Source: Ricinus communis (Eukaryota; Streptophyta; Magnoliopsida; Malpighiales; Euphorbiaceae). From it: a DNA stretch of 64,000 nt. The notes below the pieces were generated by a model. That model was not told the DNA's origin. It did no database searches and worked only from the letters and a program-made list of their open reading frames with translations. Location: NCBI RefSeq assembly GCF_019578655.1, contig NC_063261.1, forward strand, positions 26,205,126-26,269,125. The letters are read 5' to 3'. The position numbers and the translations under genes were made by a program. Below, in pieces: positions 49,349 through 61,950 of the stretch (the first letter of the stretch is position 1; each line of letters opens with the position of its first letter).

Positions 49349-50109
49349 AGAGTAATTACTATTTGTCCTCTGTATTTTTTATATTATATTATTTATTTTT
49401 TATAATTGAAAAATATAATTTTTTTATTTTATAATTTTATATTAAAGATTTTTTCATCAAAATTTTTAGTAGAAATTCGTTAATTATGTTTGGTTTTATA
49501 CTATTTTATCCTTTAATTTCTTATATAATATATATATTATTTCTATATTTTATTTATTGTACTAAAACTCCCTTGCATTTTAAAAGTTAATGCAATTAAA
49601 AAACTAAATTGATAAAAAATAATTTAACTTTTGAATTTCTTGTTAAAGCTATAATTCTATTGTAACAAAATTAATAATAAGAATAAGATCTATTTTATTT
49701 TAATAATTTAAAGTTGAATTATATGAATCTTTAATATTTTGATTATGATAAGTATTTTTAAGATATTTAAATTTTACTAGAATTTAATTATGCTAAGAAT
49801 TAGAATCGTTAAAGAATATCAGTTAATTATTTTTGTATAAACTCTAAAATAGGTTTCAACATAAAAGTGAGATAAGAGGGTTTTAGTATAATAAATAAAC
49901 TATAAAGGGTAATTTGTACATTACACAAAAGATCAAGGGGAAAATAGTATAAAACTAAACCTAGATAACGATTGTTTAACGAGAATTCTGATGGAATGGT
50001 CTTTTAGTGTAAAATTATAAAATAGAAGAATGAAAAAATATATTTTTTAAATATTAAGGAGTAATTAATATAATATGGAAAAGCATAGGGGTAAATAGTA
50101 ATAAACTCT
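49349..50109. mobile_element. MITE-like element, copy 1
   Basis: The left end AGAGTAATTACTATTTGTCC and the inverted right end AGAGTTTATTACTATTTACC match as terminal inverted repeats that continue into 'tattatat'. It has no coding capacity. Internal phrases 'actaaaactcccttgc' and 'attttactagaatttaatt' recur in copy 2. Confidence 0.65.
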
Positions 50110-50120
50110 ACTTATAAATT

Positions 50121-51009
50121 GGGTAATTACTATAAAGCTTTTTCCATATTATATTATTCATCGATTAACATTTAAGAATTATAATTTTTTGTCATTTTAT
50201 TTTATAATTTTATACTAAAAATCTATTCCGTCAGGATTTTCATTAAAGAATCGATAACTATATTTGATTTTATATTATTTCCATTATGATTGTTGGTGTA
50301 ATATACAAATTGCTCCTATGGTTTATTTATTGCACTAAAACTTCCTTGCGTTTTAAAGTCTAGCAATTAAAGAACTAAATTTATAAAGAAAGTTTGATTT
50401 AATTATCAAACTTTTCACCAAAATTACAATTCTAATATAACAAAATTAATAATGAGAAAAATATCTATTTTATTTTAATAATTTAAAATTAAATTATATA
50501 AATTTTCAATATATATGTCGATAAATATAAGTACTTTTACAATATTTAAATCTTACTAGAATTTAATTGCGCTAGAAATTAGAGCAACTAAAAAAATACT
50601 AGTTAGTTATTTTTGTACAAATATCAAAATTGATTTTTGCTAAAAACTGGAATTTTAACTTCATTTGATTTAAAGGTAAATTTAGAAGAATCTAATACTT
50701 AAGAATAAACTAAATTTTTTTGTCAATTTAGTCTTTTGACTGTCTTGATTTTGTATGAAAGAAATAATAGTTAATTTTATTAAAAGAAAATATAGTTATA
50801 GTGCAGTAAACAAACTATAAGAGACAATTTGTATATCACAAAAAAAATTCATAGGATAGGTAGTATAAAACCAAACTTAATTAATGATATTTAATGATTA
50901 TTTAATATAAAATCATAAAATAGAAAGATAAAATAATTTCTAAATCTTAAGATATATAACTACTATGATATGATATGAAAAATACAAGAAACAAGCTAGT
51001 AATTACTCC
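50121..51009. mobile_element. MITE-like element, copy 2, adjacent to copy 1
   Basis: Its ends GGGTAATTACTATAAAGC and, inverted, GGAGTAATTACTAGCTTG are the same type as copy 1. Internal text matches copy 1 ('gcactaaaacttccttgcgt', 'cttactagaatttaatt'). Only eleven bases separate the copies. The flanks give no clear target duplication. Confidence 0.65.
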
Positions 51010-54000
51010 TTATGAATCAACTGTTACCAAGATTCCAACAAGTATATCAGGGATGGAATTCGATTAATTAAATTGCATTTAAAAGACTAATTTTTTTGGA
51101 TTATGATATTTTGATCAATCAGAAAAATAAAAAAGGGGATTTGATTTACTATTTTTAATTATGTTGTAAAAAATTTAAAAATTATTTATAAAAGATATTA
51201 TTTATTTTACAGCAATTAAGAGAAGAGTGAATTAATTATTTATAAAATTAATTTTAATTTAAAAAATTGAACATAAAATTAATATTAACAAAAGCAGTTA
51301 GTAAAAAATATTAAATAATTCTTAGCAAGAAATGTAAAAACATATCACAACATATAAATAAGCAATAGTAAACATAAACATAAATAAATATAAAAATGTA
51401 AGGGAGAAATATGCAAATACAAGATTTAACGTATTTCAGCTAACTTCTTGTTTACATCCACTCTTCTATTTACTTGAGATTTTCACTTTAATGATCCTTC
51501 TTATGGGTGCAAGATCATACCAAATTATTTCTAAACTCAAATTTAAGATTTTTTCAAATATTTTGATGGCCAACACTAAATTAGTCAATTATATATAGTA
51601 CTCTATTATTACAAGTCTATTTTTAATTATAAATAATTAATTGATATTATTTTAAATAATTTATTAGTTTTATATTTTCTTCAACTAATTTAGATTGTCA
51701 ATGAATCCATATATAATTTTTAATTATTTATTCAAGTAAAATTTATATAAATGAATCTCATAATTATTAAGTACAACTGATTAAATTTTAAAAATAGATT
51801 AAAAATTTTAATAAACAAACTAATGTATCTGGTTAATCTATAACTAAGGATCATATATAATCGACTAATCTAGTATCTAATTATATTAATAAATTATTAA
51901 AATTAAAATAATATCAATTTAATAAATTTATATGGTATTGTACACTCATATTACATTATAACGACTCATAAATTAATTAAAATAATTGATTATCTATAAT
52001 TAAAGAATAAAGTTATAATGATAGAGTATTATAATGGTACTTTAGCAAAAACCCTAAATGAATTTCATTGTTGTCAAATACTAGTAATTAAATTACAAAA
52101 ATAATACCTTTTTACTGGTCGATTACTAATATCTGATTTATTTTAATAAATTATTAAGGTAAAAATAATATCAATTATTATAAATCTAAATAATACTATA
52201 CACACATTGTATATTAGAATACTTCCATAAAAGTCCACAAATTAAGTTAAAAAAAAATTATATCTACAAATTGATAAAAATACTGAGTAAAGCTTAGAAT
52301 GAGGATACAACTTAAGTAAGATTTCAAAAAAGTATATTATATAAAAATTTTAACAATTTTATTGACTTTTCTTTTTAAAACGTGTCTCTTGCCGATACAA
52401 GAAAACCAAAACAACTCTATATAAAGATGAGTTAGAATTATCCTTTAAGACCACTCTATGTAAAGATGAGCTAGTGTCAACCTCTTGTCATAAGGAAGAA
52501 CACCTTATGACTTCTATAAAAGGGAAAAACCAAGCAAGAGGAAGGCATAAGTTAGTTATGAGAATTAGAAAGAGTAGAGTTTCATCTCTTAAGCTTATTC
52601 TTTGTAACTTTTAGAAAAGATTCATTTTTTTTCTTTTTCCAATTGTATATCTATTCTTGTAACAAGAAGAATTAAAAATCTAAAACTTCTGTAAATTTTG
52701 ATAAAAAAAGCTTTCAGTTTTGAATTATATAGTCTTTTTCATTCATTTTATTAAGTAGGCCTCACACTTGCCTCTAGAATAGAGTATTCTATGCATAACA
52801 AAATTGGGCATGTTTCTTATTTTCATTACGTATTTATTAAAATGATTCATTATATAATATTATGTTGGGAAAAGAAAAAACATATAAAGTCGATATTGTA
52901 CCTCTCTCTCTCCATATATATATAATTATTAAGAATTATAAATTTAATTTTGTTCATAATTGTTAACGTATCATGAGTTAATTTTAAAAATTAACTTTAA
53001 TCAAGATTAGATTTTATTATTACTATTTTTCAGAATGAGAAGAATTTTCATTCCAAATTCAATCTTCTTCCCAATCCTTTTTTTTAACAATTATAAAAGA
53101 TTGCCAGCATTAATTCACGTTTAAAACCTAAATTAATACAAGATGGACATACATACATCTGATAGGCCTAACCCAAGACAACGGGTAATGGCTCAATTTA
53201 TGGTAGAATAAAAGGGTTTAAATAAAAGGGTGTGTAACCTATTAAATCCAAGAAATTGGACTTAAAACTTGTCCCACAAAGCCTACAATATTTTCTAAAA
53301 TTAATAAAATATCCCTGCAAATACTTCCCCATACTAAAAGGATCCTTCTTTTTTCTCATCAATACCATCCAATAAGATGGAGTAGGAACTTCAACCAAAT
53401 CCATCAGAAGCAAAATGACACATCTAAAATGTCAGATCAAAGAAACATAAGTTTAAGGCATGATAAAGCAGACAATCACCATCTATCCATGGCCCTACAA
53501 CCTTTAAGCTTCCATTAATGGTGGTAGAGATGAATACAAATAGGAGATCTAAATTCAAGCACAGAATCACTTGAGTCTCTTCCACCCAAGCCAACAACTA
53601 CTCCCCTCCCTCTCTGACTTCCATTTGTTGATTGAAAAGTGAAGGAGATAGACATCGCTGTGTTGAGATTTGGACAAACAATGGCCACCACAGTGAAATC
53701 CCTACACTAAAATCACAAAATCATACTAGCAAAAACCAAAAAGATAACCACAAACACTAAAAATCCAATAAAAAAAAATACATAATCACTAAACTTATAG
53801 CCTAAGAAACAAGAAAAACGATTGGATGGGGTTAGCTTTTGGTTGCTAAAGCCATCATAAGCCATCCCTTTGAAAACCTTAAGTTGGGTACAAGGACAAA
53901 AGGTGCAAGTAAGTGAAACAATTATAAACTCTTTGTTATCAATTCTTGATACATTATATTGATTCAAAAATTAACTCTAATCAAAATTAGATTTTATCAT

Positions 54001-56400
54001 TATTTTTGTTAGAATGAGAGGAAATGCCATCAAAGCAAGGCCATAACATCAATTGATGCAAGATCACAAAGAGGTGCAGGGACCTCATTCACAAACAAGG
54101 ATCCAACAATATTTAAATGAAAAATATGTCAAATGTTAGTGTTGAGGGTTGAGATCTCAAAAATTTGATATCTCCTCTTTTCAAATATGGCGGTTTAATC
54201 CAACTCAACTCAAACTGATTCTTTGTGATTGTGATATATTTCATGCTTCTAAACGAATAATACCATTATAGTTCTCCAACTTATGTGAAGAGTACAACAA
54301 AGCTGAGAACATATCATAAAAATAGAGGCATTAATAGTACACATAAGAGGCATAAGATTATTATCAGTCCATAATTGCATAGGTAGATGGCAGTTTAAGG
54401 GTGCAGTGAGGCTTCCATTTGAATACTATAAAAATAACAGCTACCGTTGAGCTGTATATTTATGTTATAAAGAAGAGTAATACATAAAAACGTATTATGA
54501 CAAGCTTTGCACATAAAATGTCGATCTGTAGAAGGTATTAAAGACTTTGAAGCTACCAAAAATTAAATGCTAAAAATTGATAAGACTCTAGATCTATTGT
54601 ATTATCGATTTTTGAAGTTAGTTGCTCTCCATAAAGGTTCTTCTTCTATTTATAAAGTTTCCAAATTTAATCAGTAAGTTGTTTGCAACCTCCTCATTTA
54701 GTACAAATTTAGTGTACTAACATTTAATTTTTTTCTATTTCATTATTTGAATTATTTTTTTTGTTTAATAAAATATATGAACCTGCTAATTTATGTATAT
54801 TATGATGTTTCCTGTAAGTTTTACATGTTAAAGTAATAGTTTAATTTATTTTACACATGAAATGACCTAAATATTCTTACTTCTTAATACATATAATCTT
54901 TTTCTATTTCTTTTTTTCCTTTTTTCTTATTTTTTATGTTCTTTCTATTTAATATTAAATCTTTATTACATAAAATAATAAAGAAGTTAAATTAATTTTT
55001 ATTTTTATTTTAATATTTTATTCATTTTATTTTATAAAAACTTAATACCTTCCAATTTCCTCTTATTGTTTTGAATATTTTACTTTGGTGAATTTAAGAA
55101 AATAAAAGAATAAGAATAGCATTTAATCTTTTTCAATTTTTATTTGAATGAATGAGAATTCTTTTTATTTTCTAAATATTTTTTATTATTATCTATCTTT
55201 TAATTACTTGAGAAATAAACGAATTTAAAAAAAAATCATGTTGAGAATGAATATAAAAAATGAAAAAAAAAAGAAAGAATACGAAATTTAAAAAAAAAAA
55301 AAAGTATTTAAGTCAATTTACTTTTCAAAACAAGTCACATAAACACTTTAACCTATAAAACCAGTTAGGGACACCAAATCAAATATTTTTAATCAAACAT
55401 TTTTAACACATTCAAACACTTAATTAAAAGAAATTCAGACACCAATATAGAAAAGAATCAAAATATTAAAATACTAAATTTATAATTTTCCCATTAATAA
55501 CTACATACATGTCGAGAAGTTCTTATCATTCCTCCTCACTTTCTAGTTTTTCTTCTAACTGCCATTATTGTTTAGATAACCACTTTACTTCTCCATTACT
55601 TCACCTCTTTTTCTCTACTTCCATGACATCTTTTAGCTTGTAAAGGATTTGTATTTTTTCCTTAATCTTTTCACCACCTGGATTCCCAAAAAGAAAAATA
55701 AAAAACTTTTTGACTACCTCCCTTTCTTCACTCAGCCAACTAACCACTTCCAATAACTTTTTATTTTCATTCATTTTTAGTTACCATTGATTAACTACTT
55801 CTAAGATCTTCATAACAAATTCTAAATAATGGGTTGAGAATTTGGGTCACGGATTAGGATTTGGATAATTGGTTAAGGACTTTGATCTTGTGTCTCATGG
55901 GTTTGAATTAGGGGTTAAATGAGCTTTTGAATTAAATTTTGCGAATTTTTTAGATTTGACAAAATCATATTTGGATGTAAACATATTACATTTTGTTTTC
56001 TTAATCGTGCGATGCTGAGTTGCTAGCATCAATTCTTGTATAGAACTAAGAAAGGATATCTAATGGTTGATGTTGACTAAGAGGAATTAAGTAAACATAC
56101 TGGCTCATTCAGAAGAGAAAAAGAATCAATTAGGTTAGTGTTTTAAGAGCTTGCTTTTAAGAGAGAAAAGTTTCAATAACATCAGAGTTTTAAGAGTCCG
56201 CCTACGTTATCAAATCATGAACTAAGGGAAATTGAATAAATCATACTAGCTTCCTGGAGAGAGAGAGAACTTATAATCAAATCAGTATTCTAAGAGCATG
56301 TCTCCTTTATCAAATCACGTGTTGAAAAATTGATAATATCTATGAGACATTTGATGATTCTTTTTTGGGAGGGTCCACTCAAGATGATTAGTAGATGAAT
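51010..56400. other. AT-rich spacer, no credible gene
   Basis: Frames at 53198-53413 and 53713-53967 (minus) resemble no family. A segment of more balanced composition at about 53100-54500 could hold the decayed end of a mobile element. A promoter-like block lies at 52380-52800. Confidence 0.5.
52380..52800 (+). promoter_or_regulatory. LTR- or pararetrovirus-like promoter and leader remnant
   Basis: A consensus-like TATAAAA (52515-52521) is preceded by repeated 'actctatataaagatgag' and 'actctatgtaaagatgag' blocks and by a CTTATGAC direct repeat area. 'tttgtaact' and 'cttgtaacaagaag' lie downstream. This arrangement resembles LTR promoters and those of plant pararetroviruses. No polyprotein follows, so the source is unsettled. 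Confidence 0.3.
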
Positions 56401-56413
56401 GAGAAATTGATAC

Positions 56414-57100
56414 TCAAAGACAATGGGGTAGATTTCTTGTGACTAAGTAATTTACCATATCTGCGTACCAAGGAATCATACCCTTGAGTTGAAACAAATG
56501 TTCATTAGGAAAGTTATTATTGAAAGTTAGGTCATCTTTTTTCCTTATCAACCTACTCAAATGGTTCGCAACAGAATTTTTCACTCTTTTTCTATTTTTG
56601 ATGTTCAAGTTAAATTCTTGAAGAAGCAAAATCCATCAAATTAGCCTTGGTTTTAATTCTTTCTTTGCTAAAAGATACTTCAAAGCTGCATGATCAGAAT
56701 ACACAATAACTTTATAACCAAGCACATAAGATCAAAATTTATCCAAAGCAAATACAATTGATAAAAGCTCCTTTTCTGTCGTAGAGTAATTGCATTGTGC
56801 GGAATTTAACATCCTGGAAGCATAATAAATGACACGACTTTTCTTCTCAATCCGCTGCCCTAGAACTGCTCCCACTGCATAATTGCTTGCATCGCACATG
56901 ATTTCAAAAGGTAAATCCCATCTAGGTGGTTGAATAATAGGCGTGCTTGTCAACAAATCTTTGAGTTTTACAAACGCCTCTCTGCATTCTTTTCCAAACT
57001 CGAATTGAACTTCTTTTTGCAGTAAATTTGTCAAAGCGATCTTGGAGAAATCCTTAATAAATCTGCGATAAAATTCTGCATATCCTAGAAAAGAAAGCAC
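56414..57100 (-). pseudogene. Gypsy RNase H remnant
   Basis: 'YAEFYRRFIKDFSKI' (connection), 'PFEIMCDASNYAVGAVLGQ' and 'YSTTEKELLSIVFALDKF' are RNase H motifs including the catalytic Asp and Glu. A stop near 56731 separates it from the distal part with 'SVANHLSRL'. Sequence similarity fades beyond 56414. Confidence 0.88.
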
Positions 57101-57161
57101 TTCCCTAACATTGGTAGGGTATGGTAAGTTTACAATTATGTCTACTTTTGCCTTATCAACT

Positions 57162-57917
57162 CTATACCCTTGGAGGAGACCACATATGCCCTAATACAAT
57201 GCCTTGGGTGACCATAAAATGACATTTCTCATAATTTAAAACCAAGTTTGTCTCTATACATCTCCTTAAAACTTTGGTTAAATTTTCTAAGCATTCATTA
57301 AATGAATCCTCATACACAGTAAAGTTATCTATAAATACTTCAATGTATTTCTCAATATATTCAGAAAAAATACTCATCATGCATCTTTGAAACGTACCTG
57401 GAGCATTACAGAGGCCAAAAGGCATTCGCCTATAAGCATAGGTTCCGAAAGGATAAGTGAATATTATTTTTTCTTGATCTTCCTGTGCAATAGGAATTTG
57501 ATAGAATCCTGAACAACCATCAAGAAAACAGAAGAAAGATTTGCTCGCCAATCGTTCTAACATTTGATCAATGAAAGGTAGGGGAAAATGATCTTTTCTA
57601 GTTACTTGATTAAGCTTCCTAAAATCTATACACATTCTCCAACCATTTTGCACACGCATTGGTACAAGTTCATTGTTTAAATTCCTTACTACAATCATTC
57701 CAGTTTTTTTGAGGACAACATGAATTGGATTTACCCGTTTGCTGTCTGAGATTGGGTAGATTATACTTGCATCTAACAGCTTGAGTATCTCTTTTATGAC
57801 AACTTCTTTCATGGCTCGGTTTAGTCTCCTTTGTGGTTCCCTTGATGGTTTAGCATCATCCTCTAGCAAAATCCTATGCATGCAAATTGATGGACTAATG
57901 CCTTTTATGTCAGCCAA
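57162..57917 (-). pseudogene. Gypsy reverse transcriptase remnant with altered catalytic motif
   Basis: A 251-residue open stretch carries 'SREPQRRLNRAMKEVV', 'GWRMCIDFRKLN', 'FCFLDGCSGFYQIPIA', 'YAYRRMPFGLCNAPGTFQ' and the catalytic block 'VFIDNFTVY' (57324-57335). The family has MDD or VDD at that place; the second Asp is Asn here, which would abolish polymerase activity. The frame is intact locally but has lost its flanks. Confidence 0.9.
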
Positions 57918-58426
57918 CGTCTAACCAATTGCAACCTTTTATTCCTTCAAAGCTTCAATCAATCTTCCTTTCTGTTTCATTGTTAGTCATTTTGAGATGA
58001 TAACAGGCAATGTTTCCTCATCACCTAAATACACATATTTTAGGTGATCCGATAAAGCTTTCAGCTCTAGTTTTGGTGCCTGCATAATTGAAGGTAACAT
58101 CTTGTCATTAGTATTAGAGATTTCAGCATTGAGATTTGTGGGTTCAGATATTGTTGCTGAGAATAATTCTTCTACACCAATCTCATAATCATTTCCTTCA
58201 AAATTGGAATTTTTATCCAATTCCTGCTCATCACTAACACTTTCTTATGTAAAAACTTCATGCACAATTAGATCAATTACATCAATATGGTAAAGAGAAT
58301 GTACATCATTAGGGTATTTAATTGCATCGAAAATATTAAATTTAACAATCTCTCCATCAAATTCTACGGAGAGAGTACCCTTATCTACATTAATCTTTGT
58401 CTTGGCAGTTTTTATGAATAGTCGTC

Positions 58427-58770
58427 CTAACAATTCGAAGCTGATTTTGATGAAGAATCACCATCCATTTCCAAAATGTAAAAGTCGACAGAAAATATGA
58501 GCTCATTAACCTGCACTAAAACATCTTCAACAACTCCAAGGGGATGAATGAAAGAACGATCATCTAGTTGAATCACTACACCAGTTTTTTGCAAGTCATT
58601 TAGTTTTAAATCTTGATAAATAGAAAATGGCATGACATTAATAGAAGCTCCAAAATCTAACATGGCACGCTCAATTTTCGTATTACCAATAACACAAGGT
58701 AATGAAAACATACCTGGATCTTTGTATTTTTCTAGCATTATTCTTTTGCAAGATTGCTGACACATTCCTA
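58427..58770 (-). pseudogene. Gypsy aspartic protease remnant
   Basis: 'IERAMLDFGASINVMPFSIY' is the Athila-type protease active region, with Asp-Phe-Gly-Ala-Ser where Asp-Leu-Gly-Ala-Ser is common. 'LGVVEDVLVQV' follows. Confidence 0.85.
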
Positions 58771-60447
58771 CTTATCACTACTTTCTCCTTTTCCTTCATT
58801 CTTATTTTGTTGGCGCACAATTTCTTCAAGAACTTTGCATATTTAGGGATTTGTTTGATAGCATCCAATAGTGGGATATTTATCTCCACCTTCCTAAATA
58901 TATCCAAGATCTCCTTTTCTTGCTCATCTTCTTTTGGTTTTGCTAATCTGCTAGGAAAAGGAGGCAATGGAGTGTGAGATGAAAGAGATAGGAGAGGATC
59001 AAATTTTACCCTACGTGATGCCTTGGAAGAAGCTTCTTCTTCATTTTCCTTGCTAAGTTCACTTTCCTTAAGTGGAATCGAGCCTAAAGGAATCTCCTTT
59101 TCACTTCTTAGAGAAATTGTATTAACATTCTCCTTTGGATTTATTTCTGGTTACGAAGATAGTTTTCTAGAATTTTGGGCCTTCAATTTACTAATTGACG
59201 TAGCCAATTGAGTTATTTGATTGCCTAAATTTTGAATGCTTAACCTTGTTTCCTGTTGAAATTGAAGATTATTGTTAGCAAAATTTTTAACAATATCTTC
59301 CAAGGACATACCTGAGTTAGGTTGTCTATTGAAATTCTGGAAAGGATACTTTTATTGTCCTCCTTGGTTCCCATAGCTCAAATTCGGGTGATCTCTCCAT
59401 CCAGGATTATAATGATTGGAAAAATGGTCATACTTCCTTTGAGGTTAATCAACAAATCTGCCTAGAGCATTAGTCTCTTGTATCAAGTCTTGTTACAATG
59501 TTGGACGCATATCGGTAGGATGTCATTGAACCGAACATATTCCACAAACGTTTTCCATATGCAATTGCCCTACAGCCATTTGACGAACCAAAGCAGTTAA
59601 ATCAAAAATTTGATTTTCAAGATTTTTAGTGCTTACCTCATTAACTCGCCTTATAGCTCCATCCGTCCTTGTACCAAATTGCTGAGAATTCTCAACCATG
59701 TTTGAAATCAATTGCTTGGCTTCTTCAGGTGTCTTGTCTACCAAAGCTCCACCACTTGCTACATCAATCATACTCCTATCCATTGGCAATAATCCTTCAT
59801 AGAAGTATTGGATCAGGAGTTGCAGAGACATTTGATGATGTGGGCATTTAGCACACAGTTGCTTGAACCTTTCCCAATACTCATACAATGTTTCTCTAGT
59901 GAACTATGTTATGCCACAAATTTCTTTTCTAATGTTGGCAGCTCTTGTTATAGGGAAGAATTTGTCTAAGAACAACATTTTCATCTCATTCCATGTTGTT
60001 ATTGAATCAGAAGATAAATAATAGAGCCATTCTTTTACTTTATCCTTCAAAGAAAAGGAAAAAGCTTTAAGATTTATTTGCTCTTCTGTCACACCATGTG
60101 GCTTCATTCCGGAGCATACAATATGGAATTCTTTCAAATGTTTATGAGGATCTTCACCTGCACATTCACGAAAAGAAGGGAGTAAGTGAATTAAACCGGA
60201 TTTTAATTCGAAATCAACTGCATAAAGGTTGTTGATTTAAATCCAGTGCAACTAGCTCTTTGAGAGTTCTGTTAGCCATATTTTCTGTAACTTCTTGAAA
60301 AATAGATGTGTCACCAATAGCCAAATCTATTTCCAACTCTTCTATGAGATAACTTTTTCTTTATATAGTCTCCTTTCTTAATCGACGCGTTGTCTTCTCA
60401 ATTTCAGGATTAAACTGTAAATCAATATCTTGAGAAGAACGAGTCAT
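58770..60447 (-). pseudogene. Gypsy gag remnant
   Basis: The frame opens at 60447 with 'MTRSSQDIDLQFNPEIEKTT'. It continues in pieces to 'HKHLKEFHIVCSGMKPHGV', 'LLIQYFYEGLLPMDRSMIDVA', 'PEEAKQLISNM' and the linker 'DHPNLSYGNQG', and ends with 'DAIKQIPKYAKFLKKLC'. It would form the particle shell. Several stops and frameshifts interrupt it. Confidence 0.85.
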
Positions 60448-60485
60448 AAATAAATAAATTAATCAATGAGAAACTAAAATAGTTT

Positions 60486-60502
60486 CCCCGGCAACGGTGC
60501 CA
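60486..60502 (-). other. Primer-binding site of the Athila-like element
   Basis: On the minus strand TGGCACCGTTGCCGGGG. The motif TGGCGCCGTTGCCGGGGA, complementary to the 3' end of tRNA-Asp, is typical of this group; one base differs here. It lies eight bases inside the LTR end, as usual in the group. Confidence 0.85.
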
Positions 60503-60510
60503 AATTTAAA

Positions 60511-61950
60511 TGGGTTGTCGAAGCCTTTCAAAATAAATTACTGATTTTCCTAAACTAACTTGTAGAAATATTGAAACCAGATCGAATCCCAAGGGAATCA
60601 ATGTAGATAGCTTCTTAAAGTAAAATAAAAAGGGAGAATTTGAATGTTTGAATCAAAATTATAAATAAGCAGAAAATAATGAAGGCTGAATATTAAAGTA
60701 AATAAAAATCAATCTTAACAAATTTCCAATTCAAGAGTGCTAATTCCATCAATTGTAATCATGATCATAGGCTAAAATATCAATTCTTCTATTCAAGTAC
60801 TTAGTCTACTTATTCGAAAAAGCCACAATAAGTGTAATTCTCCTAATACAATTGAACAAACCCAACATCCAAATCAAAACTTACCATTAGTCAACTGGGC
60901 AAGATAGCGTTCCATATCAACTTAATGATAGCATTAAGAATAATGAGAATGATTAAACCAACATTAATTAATTGAGATAACTGCAATTAAATTAACCTTG
61001 TTCCTTTATTTTCCTAGAGCCTATCATGGAAGCTATGTAATTCGAATAAGCCGTAATCACACATACATGAGCCAGCTCCTTGCTACTTGTGTTAATCGTT
61101 CATGACAATTACGGATCACAAACTCAAAGTTTAACAATAGAAAAATCAATATCAAAGTTGAGTCATCAGTTCAATCAATATCAATAATTCATAAATAATA
61201 AGAACAAGAAATAAAGAATACTTGAATTAAAAAAAAATTATGTTAAGCACAAAGCCTCACAAAATCACAATTGGAATTTATTCACTCTTGAATTAGAAAC
61301 TAAAAACTTAGCCACTCATGGTGGAGTAAGAATTCACAATAATTGTAGAGAATAGAAGAAGAATAAGAATATGAATGAATAAAAGTACTTCCAACCGTCC
61401 TTATATAGGAAGTAAAACCCTAAATCCTAATAATAGAATCCTTATAAAAAAGAAATAAGCTTCCTATTTAATCTTATCCCTATAAGGAAGGATAAGATTA
61501 AGAGTGATCCAAATAAATTAAAATCCTAAATACATGGAAGAAAGTTCTATTAATCCAACACTTCCAAAAATAAAGAAAACTAATTAGGGATAGGTCCACT
61601 ACACATTAATCTCTGAAAATTTCGAAGCTCTCTTTCGCATCTTCAAGAACATGGACGCGGCGTGGTCACGCCTTGTTGATGAGTCTTCGCATGATTTCGA
61701 GGAGCTCATGGATCAAGGCGTGGTCACGCCTTAACAACAGTGATCTTCTGTGCAGATTTCTACATCTCCTCTAAAAGACTTGGTTTTTGACAAATGATGA
61801 CTTAAAACATGTCTTTAGGCTGGATTTTGCTCCATCCTTGATATTTCATCACCTAAGTCAGAATAAATAGAATCTCCATAATTAAGTACATTATTCAACC
61901 AAATCGCCAGGGAATTCAACACAATAAATATAACTATTTGTGACCTATCA
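60511..61950 (-). repeat. 5' LTR of the Athila-like element
   Basis: Read on the minus strand it begins TGATAGGTCACAAATAG and ends CGACAACCCA, 1,440 bp. The palindrome GGCGTGGTCACGCC occurs twice inside it (61659-61672 and 61717-61730). Confidence 0.8.

Larger units (their letters stand above)
56414..61950 (-). mobile_element. Athila-like Ty3/gypsy element, 3'-truncated
   Basis: On the minus strand the order is LTR (61950-60511), primer-binding site (60502-60486), gag, protease, reverse transcriptase and RNase H, stopping near 56414 without integrase or the second LTR. The primer-binding site GGCACCGTTGCCGGGG and the sequence of gag ('HPNLSYGNQGG') and polymerase ('CIETNLVLNYEKCHFMV') are those of the Athila group. 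Many in-frame stops and shifts make it inactive. Its 5' end abuts the Copia fragment at 61951. Confidence 0.88.

Noticed and set aside
56097..56340. Possible tandem repeat with 'tttaagagc' phrases
   Set aside because: Only short, imperfect matches; period could not be defined by eye.
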